A stretch of 64,000 nt of DNA from DATBLE01 sp050258035 (GTDB taxonomy: Bacteria > Actinomycetota > Thermoleophilia > Gaiellales > Gaiellaceae), in the NCBI GenBank assembly GCA_050258035.1, contig JBLMYA010000092.1:26405-90404 (forward strand). Reading direction: 5' to 3'. Shown here in pieces: positions 18,767-27,457 of the stretch. The notes under the pieces were generated by a model. It did no database searches. It saw nothing but the letters and a program-made list of their open reading frames with translations, and was not told the origin of the DNA. Both the position numbers and the translations under genes were made by a program. How positions within the stretch are numbered: position 1 is the first letter of the stretch; the number at the start of each line of letters is the position of its first letter.

Positions 18767-18850
18767 CCGGGCGCGAACCGGCCGGAACCGCCGCGAGGTT
18801 GTCCACAATTGCTGCAATTCGTGGTGTTTTCGGGAATACGAGAGCGTGAC

Positions 18851-19891
18851 GTGACCGACCGGCCTTTGCGCGTCGCGGTGATCAGCCCCGTCTGGTTCCC
18901 CGTGCCGCCGACCGGCTACGGCGGCATCGAGTGGATCGTCTGGCTGCTCGCGGACGGGCTGATCGAAGCCGGGCACGACGTGACGCTCTTCGCCTCGGGC
19001 GACTCGCACACCAAGGCGACGCTTGCGTCGGTCTTCCCGACCGCCCCGAGCGAGCGGATCGGCCAGACGCTCCCGGAGCTCCAGCACTGCCTCGCCGCGT
19101 ACGCCCGCGCCGACGAGTTCGACGTGATCAACGACCATTCCGGCCTGCCCGCCGCGGCGATCGGCGGCCTGATCGACACGCCGGTCCTGCACACGATCCA
19201 CGGGCCGCTCGACGGGGAGGGCGGAGCGATCTACGAGCAGATCGCGCAGGTCTCGCGCGGCATCCGCTTCATCTCGATCTCGATGAACCAGCGCAGGCCG
19301 AAGCCCCACTTCCCGTGGGTGGCCAACTGTCCGAACGCCCTCGACTTCTCGCTCTACCCGGTGAAGCCGCACCGAGGCGACTACCTGCTCTTCCTCGGCC
19401 GGATGAGCCCCGACAAGGGCTGCCACCGCGCGATCGACGTCGCCGTCTCCGCCGGCCTGCCGCTGAAGATCGCCGGCAAGAGGCGCGAACCCCTCGAGCA
19501 GCAGTACTTCGACGAGTTCGTCGCGCCGCACCTGTCCGACGAGATCGAGTACCTCGGCGAGGTCACGCACGGGGAGAAGGTCGAGCTCCTGCAGAACGCG
19601 CGGGCGACGCTCTTCCCGATCGAGTGGGAGGAGCCGTTCGGGCTCGTCATGATCGAGTCGATGGCCTGCGGCACCCCGGTGATCGCCACCCGGTGGGGGG
19701 CGGTGCCGGAGGTGATCGAGCAGTGCCGGAGCGGGATCATCGTCGACGACTACCGCCTGATGGCGGCGGCGATCGAGGAGGCCGACCGGCTGGATCCGCT
19801 CGAGCTCGTCCGCTACGCGCAGCAGCACTTCTCGCCCGAGCGAATGGTCGGCGACTACCTGCGCGCGTTTCGGTCGGTCCTCGATCGCTAG
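18851..19891 (+). CDS. GT4-type glycosyltransferase (GT-B fold)
   Basis: 346 residues from the GTG at 18851; an upstream in-frame start at 18809 is less likely. The GT-B signs are PTGYGGIEWIVWLLADGL at the acceptor loop, LFLGRMSPDKGCHRAID at the start of the donor domain, and EWEEPFGLVMIESMACGTPV with the EX7E-type nucleotide-sugar motif. It probably makes or extends a cytoplasmic sugar chain or glycolipid. A DnaA-box-like TTGTCCACA lies 44 bases upstream, in the promoter region, as a single copy. The BolA gene follows after nine bases. Confidence 0.85.
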   Translation: MTDRPLRVAVISPVWFPVPPTGYGGIEWIVWLLADGLIEAGHDVTLFASGDSHTKATLASVFPTAPSERIGQTLPELQHCLAAYARADEFDVINDHSGLPAAAIGGLIDTPVLHTIHGPLDGEGGAIYEQIAQVSRGIRFISISMNQRRPKPHFPWVANCPNALDFSLYPVKPHRGDYLLFLGRMSPDKGCHRAIDVAVSAGLPLKIAGKRREPLEQQYFDEFVAPHLSDEIEYLGEVTHGEKVELLQNARATLFPIEWEEPFGLVMIESMACGTPVIATRWGAVPEVIEQCRSGIIVDDYRLMAAAIEEADRLDPLELVRYAQQHFSPERMVGDYLRAFRSVLDR

Positions 19892-19900
19892 ATTGGAGTC

Positions 19901-20134
19901 GTGGTGACCGACCGGCTGCGCGCCCTCCTCGAGCAGGCGTTCCCCGATGCGGGTGAACTCGAGGTCGAGGACCGAACCGGCACCGGCGACCACTTCCAGG
20001 TGACCGTCGCGACACCGGAGTTCCAGGGGCTCTCGCTGCTCGAGCAGCATCGGCTCGTGAACGAGGCGCTCGCGGGTCCGCTCGCCGACGGCACCATTCA
20101 CGAGTTGCGGATCAAGACAAAGGGGGAAGCGTGA
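19901..20134 (+). CDS. BolA family protein
   Basis: 77 residues with the BolA fold pattern: ALLEQAFPDAGELEVED, a GDHFQVTV strand, and QGLSLLEQHRLVNEAL helix with the conserved HRxVN. BolA proteins pair with monothiol CGFS-type glutaredoxins to handle [2Fe-2S] clusters. The invariant C-terminal His region appears as TIHELRIKTK. The stop overlaps the start of exactly such a glutaredoxin by four bases (GTGA), which supports the assignment strongly. Confidence 0.92.
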   Translation: MVTDRLRALLEQAFPDAGELEVEDRTGTGDHFQVTVATPEFQGLSLLEQHRLVNEALAGPLADGTIHELRIKTKGEA

Positions 20135-20508
20135 GCGACCTGGGCTCGAACATCCGGCAGGTGATCGAGGGCGAGGACGTGGCCCTGTTCATGAAGGGGA
20201 CGCCGCAGATGGTGATGTGCGGCAACTCCATGCGCGCGCTCGAGGCGCTCCGCCGCGCGGGCGCTCCGATCAGCGTGGTCGACGTGCTCCCCGACCCGGC
20301 GATCCGCCAGGAGCTTTCGGCCCAGTCCGGCTGGCCGACGATCCCGCAGGTGTTCGTCCGCGGCGAGCTGGTCGGCGGCGCGGACATCGTCGAGGAGCTC
20401 GAGGCGACCGGCGAGCTCGAGCGCACGCTCGAGGAGAAGCTCGGCCCGGGCTACCGCGACGAGCGCGAGGAGAAGACGCTCGCGGTCACCTCCTTCGCCG
20501 CACCCTAG
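20131..20508 (+). CDS. Monothiol glutaredoxin (Grx4/GrxD type)
   Basis: 125 residues with the class II monothiol glutaredoxin pattern: FMKGTP, active-site C30 in MCGNSMRALE, a WPTIPQVFV cis-Pro segment and GGADI. The usual CGFS is CGNS here. These proteins bind a bridging [2Fe-2S] cluster with glutathione and BolA and pass it to targets. It has a longer C-terminal tail (about 20 residues beyond the fold). It converges with the MBL-fold gene, with a four-base stop-stop overlap. Confidence 0.9.
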   Translation: MSDLGSNIRQVIEGEDVALFMKGTPQMVMCGNSMRALEALRRAGAPISVVDVLPDPAIRQELSAQSGWPTIPQVFVRGELVGGADIVEELEATGELERTLEEKLGPGYRDEREEKTLAVTSFAAP

Positions 20509-21368
20509 GTCTCGCTTTCCGCACGCTTGTCCCAGTAGCGCTTCATCCCGACGTAGGACTGCCACAGCGGAGCGGCGCGCTCCCAGACGTCGGCCTCGTC
20601 GGCGCCGACCGCGGCCTCGAGATCGCGCCGCGCCGCCGCCACCCACGCCTGCTCGTCGAGACCCTCGCGCCCCCGCGCCGCCCACCTGGTCAGCGCCTCC
20701 CGGACGAGCGCCAGATGCTCCGACGGAGAGTCGGCGACGCCGAAATGGATCAGCGCGAGCCGCTCGGGCCGGCGCCGCTCGATCTCCTCGAACGTATGGA
20801 ACCAACCCTCGACGTCGAGATCCGGAGGCGGGCACACGGGCAGCGCGTACCGTCCCGGCTGGATCCGGACGCCGGCCGCGTCGCCCGCGTACAGCGTCCC
20901 GTCGTCGTGCAGGTAGCAGACGTGGTGCGAGGCGTGGCCGGGGGACGGGAAGCACTCGAGCCCGACGACGCGGTCGCCGGCGACCTCCACGTTCCCTCCC
21001 GGCACCGGCGCCAGCTCGCCCCAGAGGATGTCGAAGGCGTCCCCGTACAGGCGACGGGCACTCGCCTCGAGCCGCGCCGGGTCGACGAGGTGCGCGGCAC
21101 CGACCTCGGAGACGTGGACACGCAGCTCCGGGTGCTCACGGACGATCGTCCCCACGGCGCCGGCGTGGTCGAGGTGGATGTGCGAGAGGAGGAGGTGGCG
21201 GAGGTCGGTGAGCTCGAGCCCGCGGTCGGCGAGCGCGGCCTTCAGGGCCGGCAGGCAGGTGGTCGGGCCACAGTCGTGCAGCGCGAACCCGTCGTCGGTC
21301 TCGAGGAGGTAGCAGGCGACGACGCGCTCGGTCTGATGGTGGAGGTCGATGAGGTCGGGTGCGCCCAC
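20505..21368 (-). CDS. MBL-fold metallo-hydrolase
   Basis: 287 residues. The metal motif HIHLDH (H63, H65, D67, H68) is followed by PGHASHH and YAGDAAG, the third and fourth ligand regions, and HFG near 235. This is the glyoxalase II/RNase Z superfamily layout with two zinc ions. The C-terminal helical part (GREGLDEQ...) resembles those of MBL proteins of unknown substrate. The start is a GTG at 21368 that lies inside a strong hairpin and lacks a clear ribosome site. Confidence 0.85.
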   Translation of the reverse strand: MGAPDLIDLHHQTERVVACYLLETDDGFALHDCGPTTCLPALKAALADRGLELTDLRHLLLSHIHLDHAGAVGTIVREHPELRVHVSEVGAAHLVDPARLEASARRLYGDAFDILWGELAPVPGGNVEVAGDRVVGLECFPSPGHASHHVCYLHDDGTLYAGDAAGVRIQPGRYALPVCPPPDLDVEGWFHTFEEIERRRPERLALIHFGVADSPSEHLALVREALTRWAARGREGLDEQAWVAAARRDLEAAVGADEADVWERAAPLWQSYVGMKRYWDKRAESET

Positions 21369-21396
21369 GACCGGGATTCAACCCGATCGTGGGCGC
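21361..21396 (-). terminator. 15-bp hairpin covering the start of the MBL gene
   Basis: GCGCCCACGACCGGG (21361-21375), loop ATTCAA, and CCCGATCGTGGGCGC (21382-21396) form a stem with one mismatch. It starts five bases after the stop codon of the minus-strand gene at 21401 and includes the MBL start codon in its 3' arm. It could be the terminator of the upstream gene or a structure limiting MBL translation. Confidence 0.55.
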
Positions 21397-21400
21397 CCCG

Positions 21401-21883
21401 CTACGGGAGCCTGCGTCCGGGGATGCCGACCGCGACCAGGGCCCGCTTCAGCGTGAGCCCGCCCCGGTACCAGCCGCCGTGCGTGTCACCGCCGAAGATC
21501 CGCTGCCCGGCCGCGACGTGGGCGAGCGCGCCGGCGGCTGCGAACGGGTAGAGCTCCTGGCGGATCGTCCCCGCGGGCGCGGTGCCCATCGGGACGACGT
21601 ACGCCGCGACGTAACGGGGGCCGAGCGCGCCGGCCGGGCGGCGGGGAGAGGTCGGGTCGGGCGATTGCCGGAAGACGAGCCCGAACCAGCCGCTCCGTTC
21701 GACGAGGCTTTCGAAGGGCGTGCCGGGGCCGTCGCTCTCCGGGTTGCCGGTGAGCACGATCGGGTGGGTGAGGCCCGGGCCGGTGATCGTGACCTTGGAC
21801 GGGCCCTTCGCCGCAGCCGGCCCGGCGAATGCGGCCAGCACGGCGGCGGCGATGAGGACCACGAGTGCGAATGGACGCTTCAT
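21401..21883 (-). CDS. Secreted hypothetical protein, 160 aa
   Basis: The signal peptide is MKRPFALVVLIAAAVLAAFA, cut near PAAAKG. The mature protein is about 135 residues and begins KVTITGPGLTHPIVLTG, a phrase common at the start of actinobacterial exported proteins of unknown function. There are no cysteines and no enzymatic motif. It lies between metB and the MBL gene on the same strand. The 136 bases upstream carry two TGTGGAAAA elements. Confidence 0.7.
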   Translation of the reverse strand: MKRPFALVVLIAAAVLAAFAGPAAAKGPSKVTITGPGLTHPIVLTGNPESDGPGTPFESLVERSGWFGLVFRQSPDPTSPRRPAGALGPRYVAAYVVPMGTAPAGTIRQELYPFAAAGALAHVAAGQRIFGGDTHGGWYRGGLTLKRALVAVGIPGRRLP

Positions 21884-22019
21884 GCCGTCTCTACACCGCC
21901 TCCGGCCGGCGGGTTCCCGACGAGGCCCGCCAGCCCTGTGGAAAAATCGTCACGGTTCTGCCACACGTCTGGTGCCAGGCATTCACTGTGGAAAACCGCC
22001 AGCAGAGGGCGAAAACAGC

Positions 22020-23153
22020 CTAGGCCGTTGCAGCCGAGTGGAGGAGCGCGGCGCCGAGGTCGGCGACCAGGTCGTCGACGGACTCGATCCCGACCGACAG
22101 CCGAACGAGGTTCGGCGGCGCGGCGAAGGGCGTGTCCGAGGTCGACGCATGCGTCATGGCCGACGGGACCTCGATCAGGCTCTCCACGCCGCCGAGGCTC
22201 TCGGCCAGCTTCCAGATCTTCGTACGCGCGACGAGCGCGACCGCGTCCTCGACGGTCGGGGCGAGGAACGAGACCATTCCGCCGTAGTCGGACATCTGGC
22301 GTGCGGCCACGTCACGTCCCGGATGACCCTGGAGGCCGGGGTAGAGCACACGCTCGACCCCGGCATGCCCGTCGAGGAACCCCGCGACCGCGCGGGCGTT
22401 CTCGCAGTGGCGCTGCATCCGGAGGGCGAGCGTCTTCAGTCCGCGCAGCACCAGCCACGAGTCGAACGGGCCCGGCACCGCACCCAGCGAGTTCTGCAGG
22501 AACGCGAGCCGCTCGGCGACGGTCGGGTCGTCGGTGGCGGCGAAGCCGCCGACGAGATCGGAATGGCCGCCGAGATACTTCGTGGTCGAGTGGACGACGA
22601 TGTCGGCGCCGAGCTCGAGCGGCCGCTGGAGGTACGGCGTCGCGAACGTGTTGTCCACGACGACCACGGCTCCGGCGGCGTGTGCGACCTCGACGGCGGC
22701 GGCGATGTCGACGACGTTGAGGAGCGGATTCGTCGGCGTCTCGATCCAGACGAGGCGGGTCTCGCCGTCGATCGCATCGACGACGCCGTCGTGCGGCGCG
22801 AACTCGAACCGGTAGCCCTTCGGCTCGTAGACCTTCGAGAACAGGCGGTAGGTCCCGCCGTAGACGTCGTTGACCGCGACCACCCGGTCGCCCGGCGAGA
22901 TCAGGTGCATCACCGTGGTCGTCGCACCCATTCCGGACGAGTACGCGAAGCCGTACCGGGCGCTCTCGAGCGAGGCGAGGCACGTCTCCAGCGCCCTCCT
23001 GGTCGGGTTCGCAGTGCGCGAGTAGTCGTAGCCCTTGTGCTCGCCGACCGCCTCCTGTACGTAGGTGGACGTCTGGTAGATCGGGATGGTGACCGCGCCG
23101 GTGGCCGGGTCGGGCTCCTGGCCCTCGTGGATCGCGCGCGTCTCGAAGTCCAT
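22020..23153 (-). CDS. metB: Cystathionine gamma-synthase/gamma-lyase (Cys/Met metabolism PLP enzyme)
   Basis: 377 residues from the ATG at 23153. The Cys/Met metabolism fold-type-I features are clear: SSGMGATTT (PLP phosphate loop), VDNTFATPYLQ with the PLP-binding Asp, and HSTTKYLGGHSD with Schiff-base K192. It either makes cystathionine from an activated homoserine and cysteine, or cleaves it. The presence of cystathionine beta-synthase 2 kb upstream on the same strand favours a role in reverse transsulfuration, so the symbol is by family only. Its start overlaps by one base (TGATG) the stop of an in-frame ycaQ-like remnant. Confidence 0.85.
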   Translation of the reverse strand: MDFETRAIHEGQEPDPATGAVTIPIYQTSTYVQEAVGEHKGYDYSRTANPTRRALETCLASLESARYGFAYSSGMGATTTVMHLISPGDRVVAVNDVYGGTYRLFSKVYEPKGYRFEFAPHDGVVDAIDGETRLVWIETPTNPLLNVVDIAAAVEVAHAAGAVVVVDNTFATPYLQRPLELGADIVVHSTTKYLGGHSDLVGGFAATDDPTVAERLAFLQNSLGAVPGPFDSWLVLRGLKTLALRMQRHCENARAVAGFLDGHAGVERVLYPGLQGHPGRDVAARQMSDYGGMVSFLAPTVEDAVALVARTKIWKLAESLGGVESLIEVPSAMTHASTSDTPFAAPPNLVRLSVGIESVDDLVADLGAALLHSAATA

Positions 23154-23338
23154 CACCCGATCGTAGCTCCGAGCCAGCGCGGCAGGCCTCTCAGCGGCCG
23201 GTCGAGCGATGCGGGGCGGGCGCCGTCCTCCCACCAGACGCCGCGCACGCGGAGCAGGCGGTTCTTCCGGTCGTGGACGGGCTCGACCCTGCCGACCAGC
23301 CGCTCTCCGCGGCTCGGTCCCTGGCACCGTGAGGAGGC
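23153..23338 (-). pseudogene. Remnant of a second YcaQ-like C-terminus
   Basis: Directly after the ycaQ stop codon and in the same frame, the sequence continues as an open frame of about 61 codons. It includes GERLVGRVEPVHDRKNRLLR, then LRVRGVWWEDG, and near its end LPRWLGA. This aligns with ycaQ's own end (GERLAGRADLKADRAEGVLR, then LRVRAFH). It ends in a TGA that overlaps the metB ATG (TGATG). No ATG, GTG or TTG start lies near its beginning. I read it as the tail of a second paralogue or a tandem duplication whose front has been lost. Confidence 0.7.
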
Positions 23339-24472
23339 TCACCAGGCGACCCGGTCGAGTTCGAGCACACGCGCGAGACGGTCGAGCGCCTTCTCGAGCG
23401 CGGTGTCGAGCGCTCCCGAGCGGCGTACCTTCGGCTCGAGGTGGAAGGCGCGGACGCGGAGCACGCCTTCCGCCCGGTCTGCCTTCAGGTCGGCGCGCCC
23501 GGCCAGCCGTTCGCCGTACAGGAACGGGAGCACGTAGTAGCCGTATTTCCGCTGCGGGGCGGGCTTGTAGACCTCGATCACGTGGACGAATCCGAAGATC
23601 CGCTCGACGAACGCCCGGTCCCACACCAGGTTGTCGAACGGGCAGAGGAGCACCCCGCCGCTCGGCGAGCCGTCGACCTCCGCGGCGGCCGGCACGACCA
23701 CGGGCACCCCGCCGTCGTCGACCGCGACCCGCCGGACGAGGCCCTCGGCTTCGAGGCCGTCGACGACCGGACGCATCGCCTTCGCTCCGCCCTGGAAACG
23801 GCAGTGCTCCGCGATCCCCGCCTCGGTCAGAGCGCCGCGACCCTGGACCGCGCGCAGCGCGTAGCCGCGCCGGAATTCCTCCTCGGTCGGGACGGGCGCC
23901 TCCAGTTGCTCCCGCGGTATCACCCGGTCGGGCAGGTCGTACAGCCGCTGGAAGCCGTCGCGTCCCGCGACCACGACCTCTCCGGCGGCGAACAGGTTCT
24001 CGAGGATCCGCTTCTCCGGCTTCCAGTTCCACATGCCACCGCCGCCACCGCCCTCGAAGAAGCGGGTCGGGAGGGCGCCGTTGGTGCGGAGGGCGTCGAG
24101 CACCCGTTCCTTCACCTCCGGGTCGTGGTCGTGCTTGCGGCCCCACCAGTGCCGCTCGCGGAGGTGCTCCATGCGCCGCTTGAAGAGCGGATAGTCCTCG
24201 ATCGGGACGAGGCAGGCTTCGTGCGCCCAGTACTCGAAGATCCGGCCCGCCTTCAGCAGCCGTGAGACGACCGACTCCGGGTAACTGCCGATGCGGCTGG
24301 CGAGCGTCAGCCGGTGCGCGCGGCCGACGGTCGAGATCGAGTCGAGCTGTACGCAGCCGAGCCGGCGAATCGCCTTCGCGACCTCGTCCGCCCGCGCCCG
24401 CCGGAAGCGGGTGGCATAGCCCTGGTGCGCGACGACGTAGCGGCGCAGCTGTGCGACGGAAACGGTCTCCAA
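23339..24472 (-). CDS. ycaQ: YcaQ-type winged-helix DNA glycosylase (HTH_42 family)
   Basis: 377 residues from a TTG at 24472; weak ribosome site, start not certain. The family (YcaQ/AlkZ, formerly DUF1006) removes bulky alkylated or cross-linked bases. The segment LGCVQLDSI carries Gln42-x-Asp44, matching the Q-phi-D catalytic motif of the YcaQ subgroup rather than the Q-phi-Q of AlkZ. Tandem winged helices and a beta-barrel end (LPFLYGERLAGRADL) are visible. An unusual Gly run (EGGGGGGMW, about residue 150) lies in a loop. The GST gene ends 16 bases upstream. Confidence 0.85.
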   Translation of the reverse strand: METVSVAQLRRYVVAHQGYATRFRRARADEVAKAIRRLGCVQLDSISTVGRAHRLTLASRIGSYPESVVSRLLKAGRIFEYWAHEACLVPIEDYPLFKRRMEHLRERHWWGRKHDHDPEVKERVLDALRTNGALPTRFFEGGGGGGMWNWKPEKRILENLFAAGEVVVAGRDGFQRLYDLPDRVIPREQLEAPVPTEEEFRRGYALRAVQGRGALTEAGIAEHCRFQGGAKAMRPVVDGLEAEGLVRRVAVDDGGVPVVVPAAAEVDGSPSGGVLLCPFDNLVWDRAFVERIFGFVHVIEVYKPAPQRKYGYYVLPFLYGERLAGRADLKADRAEGVLRVRAFHLEPKVRRSGALDTALEKALDRLARVLELDRVAW

Positions 24473-24488
24473 CGTCCGTCCCGGTGGG

Positions 24489-25100
24489 CTACGCCTCGAG
24501 CGGAACGTAGCCGGGGACGGCCGCCACCCGCTCGATCCACGCCCGGACGCCGGGGTAGCGGCCGAGGTCGAAGTCACCTTCCTCGGCGAGGTGCGTGTAG
24601 GCGTAGAGCGAGATGTCTGCGACCGTGAAACCGTCGTCGACGAGCCATTCGCGCCCATCGAGGTGGCCGTCCAGTGCGGCCAGGGCGCGGTTGCCTCCCC
24701 GCCACTTCGACTCGAGCTCGTCGGCGTGGCGCTCGCGCTCGCCGAGCAGCGCGATCCAGAACCGCGCGACGGCGATCGTCGGCTCCAGCTCGTACTGCTC
24801 GAAGAACATCCACTGGAGGACGCGAGCCCGTGCGAGCGGGTCCGCAGGCAGGTACGCGGTTCCGTCGGCGAGGTACCAGAGAATCGCATTCGACTCGGCG
24901 AGGTGCTCGCCGTCGTCGAGCTCGAGCGTCGGGACGCGCAACGCCGGGTTCTTCCCGCCGAGAAGCTCGGGCCGGTTCGAGCGGTCGACGACGTCGACCT
25001 CGACCCGCTCGTACTGGAGCCCGCGGAGGGCCAGGATCTGCCGGACCTTCCAGCAGTTGCCGGAGCGCTGCGAGTTGTAGAGCCGCATCGCCGTTACCAA
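24489..25100 (-). CDS. Glutathione S-transferase family protein
   Basis: 203 residues. The N-terminal thioredoxin-like domain has a YNSQRSGNCWKVRQIL active-site segment and the cis-Pro RVPTLELDDG, followed by the SNAILWYLAD glutathione-binding Glu-Ser type motif (here ESNAI). The C-terminal all-helical domain ends FTVADISLYAYTHLAEEGD, the N-capping box. It conjugates or reduces small electrophiles using a thiol. An ATG at residue 5 is an alternative start. It sits next to the alkylation-repair-type glycosylase. Confidence 0.85.
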   Translation of the reverse strand: MVTAMRLYNSQRSGNCWKVRQILALRGLQYERVEVDVVDRSNRPELLGGKNPALRVPTLELDDGEHLAESNAILWYLADGTAYLPADPLARARVLQWMFFEQYELEPTIAVARFWIALLGERERHADELESKWRGGNRALAALDGHLDGREWLVDDGFTVADISLYAYTHLAEEGDFDLGRYPGVRAWIERVAAVPGYVPLEA

Positions 25101-25145
25101 CGCCGCTGGCGGCCGGACACTTCCGAGACGGCGGCGGCGCGCACC

Positions 25146-26528
25146 CTAACGCCGGTGCGCGAGGTACTCGAGCAGGTCGGAGCGGGTGAGCACGGCCTCG
25201 GGCTTCCCCTCTCGGGCGACGACCACCGCCTGGTTGCGCTCGCGCAGGTCGGCGAACACCTCGTCGACCGAGTCCTGCACGTCGACCGCGCCGAGCGGCG
25301 GCTGCATCGCGGCGGCGACGTCCTCGCCGAGTGCGTCGGGGTTCCGGAAGATGCGGTCGAGCAGCGTGCGCTCGTTCAGGGAGCCGATCACGTCCGCCAG
25401 CGTCTCGGCCGGTGCGTTGCGGACCACCGGGACCTGCGAGATCCCGTAGCGCTGCATCAGCTCGATCGCGGCGCCCAGCTTCTCGTGTGGCTCGCAGGTG
25501 ACCAGATCCGGGATGCCGTTCTCGGCGTGCGTGAACGCGAGTACCTGCTCGACGGTGTCGGGCGGCCCGTGTCGCTCGAGGAAGCCGTGCTCGAGCATCC
25601 AGTTGTCGTCGTAGATCTTCGAGAGGTAGCCGCGGCCGCCGTCGGGGATCGTGGTCAGGACCGTCGCATCCGGGCCGAGCCGCCTCGCGACCTCGACCAT
25701 CGCGAACACGGACGTTCCGCCCGAGCCGCCGGCGAGGATCCCCTCCTCGCGCGCGAGCCGGCGTGTCATCCGGAACGAGTCGCGGTCGGACACGCGGACG
25801 TACTCGTCGACGACCGACGGGTCGAAGCTCTCCGGCCAGCCGTCCTTGCCGATCCCCTCCACGAGGTACGGGTGGACGGGCCCGCCGGAGTAGATCGAGC
25901 CCTCGGGGTCGGCCCCGACGACGAGCAGGTCGGGCTTCTGCTCCTTGAGGTACCGAGCCGCGCCGGTGATCGAGCCGCCGGTGCCGACAGCGATCACGAC
26001 CGCGTCGAGCTCGCCGCCCGTCTGCTCCCAGATCTCCGGGCCGGTCGTCCGGTAGTGCGCCTCGGGGTTGCCCGGGTTCGAGTACTGGTCCGGCTTGTAG
26101 GCGCCGGGAATCTCCTCGGCGAGCCGGTCGGAGACGGCGTAGTAGCTCTCGGGCGAGTCGGCGTCGACGGCGGTCGGACAGATGACGACATCCGCCCCGA
26201 ACGCGCGCAGCAGGGCGATCTTCTCCGGGGCCACCTTGTCGGGGACGACGAAGATCATCTTGTAGCCCCTGCTCGCCGCCGCGAGCGCGAGGCCGACGCC
26301 GGTGTTGCCGGACGTCGGCTCGACGATCGTCCCGCCCGGCCTCAGCCTCCCGGTGTGCTCCGCGTCCTCGATCATGCTCAGCGCGATCCGGTCCTTGTTC
26401 GAGCCTCCCGGATTCAGGTACTCGAGCTTGACGAGGAGAGTGGGTCCGAGCTCCCGGCCGATCTTCTGGAGGCGGACGACCGGCGTCCCGCCGACCAGGT
26501 CGAGCAGCGTCGGATACTCGAGCGCCAC
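25146..26528 (-). CDS. cbs: Cystathionine beta-synthase with C-terminal CBS domains
   Basis: 460 residues from the GTG at 26528. The PLP core (1-320) has NPGGSNKDRIA with K45, PTSGNTG (71-77) and GTGGSITG (182-189). A pair of CBS domains follows (about 330-460), with phrases such as ISQVPVVR and NQAVVVAREGKPEAVLTRSD. This is the eukaryote/actinobacteria-type enzyme joining serine and homocysteine into cystathionine. The CBS pair may sense adenosyl ligands. Twelve bases separate it from the upstream peptidase gene. Confidence 0.9.
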   Translation of the reverse strand: MALEYPTLLDLVGGTPVVRLQKIGRELGPTLLVKLEYLNPGGSNKDRIALSMIEDAEHTGRLRPGGTIVEPTSGNTGVGLALAAASRGYKMIFVVPDKVAPEKIALLRAFGADVVICPTAVDADSPESYYAVSDRLAEEIPGAYKPDQYSNPGNPEAHYRTTGPEIWEQTGGELDAVVIAVGTGGSITGAARYLKEQKPDLLVVGADPEGSIYSGGPVHPYLVEGIGKDGWPESFDPSVVDEYVRVSDRDSFRMTRRLAREEGILAGGSGGTSVFAMVEVARRLGPDATVLTTIPDGGRGYLSKIYDDNWMLEHGFLERHGPPDTVEQVLAFTHAENGIPDLVTCEPHEKLGAAIELMQRYGISQVPVVRNAPAETLADVIGSLNERTLLDRIFRNPDALGEDVAAAMQPPLGAVDVQDSVDEVFADLRERNQAVVVAREGKPEAVLTRSDLLEYLAHRR

Positions 26529-26539
26529 GCGCCGGAAGC

Positions 26540-27427
26540 CTATCCCCGCTCGACGCGGTCGAGGAAGCCGGCGACCAGCTCGCGGTAGCGCTCCGGCTCC
26601 TCGACGAACTGCATGTGCGAGGCGTTCGCGAAGGTGACGAGCTCGGAGCCTCGGATGCCCTCGTGGAGACGCTGCGCCTGCACCGGAGTGAACTCGTCGT
26701 GCGCTCCGGCCGTGATCAGCGTGGGAACGTCGATCTCGCCGAGGCGTGCGGTGATGTCCCAGTGCCTCAGCGTCCCGGTGATCACGAACTCGTTCGGGCC
26801 CTGCATGGTCAGGTAGACGTCGGGGTGCTCGCCGACCCCGGCGAAGGTGCGCTGCACGCAGTCGGGGAACGGGTCGATGCGGCAGACGTGCCGCTTGTAG
26901 AACTCCATCGTCGCCGCCTCGTACTCGGGCGAGTCGAGTGTCCCGGCCGCCTCGTGCTGGTCGAGGACGGCCTGGACCTCGTCCGGGAGCTCGCGCCGGA
27001 GCCGGCCGGTCTCGGACCCCCACACCGGGAGGCTCGCGGGCGAGGACGAGAGAACGAGGCTGTCCAGGCCGGCCGGCTCGGTCAGCGCGTACTCCATCGC
27101 CAGCATCCCGCCCCAGGAGGAGCCGAACAGGTGGACGCGCTCGAGGCCGAGGGCGTCCCGGACCGCCTGCACCTCGCGGACGAAGAGCTCCACCGTCCAG
27201 AAGTCGGGCGGCTTCTCGATCCACGAACGGCCGCAGCCGATCTGGTCGTAGAAGACCACGCGCCGGCCGGTGGCGGCGAGCTCCCCGAGCGGCTCGAGGT
27301 AGTCGTGCAGGGCGCCGGGGCCGCCGTGCAGGCAGAGGAGCGGCAACTTCCCGGGCTCCTCGCCGTCGCCGACGATCCGGTACCAGGTCTCGCCGCCGGC
27401 GAAGGTGATGCGGCCCTCGGTGGTCAC
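26540..27427 (-). CDS. Proline iminopeptidase-type alpha/beta hydrolase
   Basis: 295 residues of the S33 peptidase/alpha-beta hydrolase fold: oxyanion HGGPG (34-38), DQIGCGRSW, and nucleophile S104 in GSSWGG. The acid is Asp in GAHDEFTP and the base His in NASHMQF. These enzymes release N-terminal proline or act on related amides and are cytoplasmic. There is no signal peptide. It is probably co-transcribed with the cbs gene, although no shared pathway is obvious. Confidence 0.88.
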   Translation of the reverse strand: MTTEGRITFAGGETWYRIVGDGEEPGKLPLLCLHGGPGALHDYLEPLGELAATGRRVVFYDQIGCGRSWIEKPPDFWTVELFVREVQAVRDALGLERVHLFGSSWGGMLAMEYALTEPAGLDSLVLSSSPASLPVWGSETGRLRRELPDEVQAVLDQHEAAGTLDSPEYEAATMEFYKRHVCRIDPFPDCVQRTFAGVGEHPDVYLTMQGPNEFVITGTLRHWDITARLGEIDVPTLITAGAHDEFTPVQAQRLHEGIRGSELVTFANASHMQFVEEPERYRELVAGFLDRVERG

Positions 27428-27457
27428 GCGCGCGGAGTCTACGGCCGGCTGCGCAGC

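Noticed and set aside
18799..18807. TTGTCCACA, a perfect actinobacterial DnaA box, and TGTGGAAAA copies near 21930 and 21990
   Set aside because: Single or imperfect copies, not clustered, and no dnaA, dnaN or AT-rich origin nearby.
16955..20101. Minus-strand open frame of 1048 codons
   Set aside because: Shadow of the plus-strand debranching enzyme, glycosyltransferase and BolA genes, which have clear domains.
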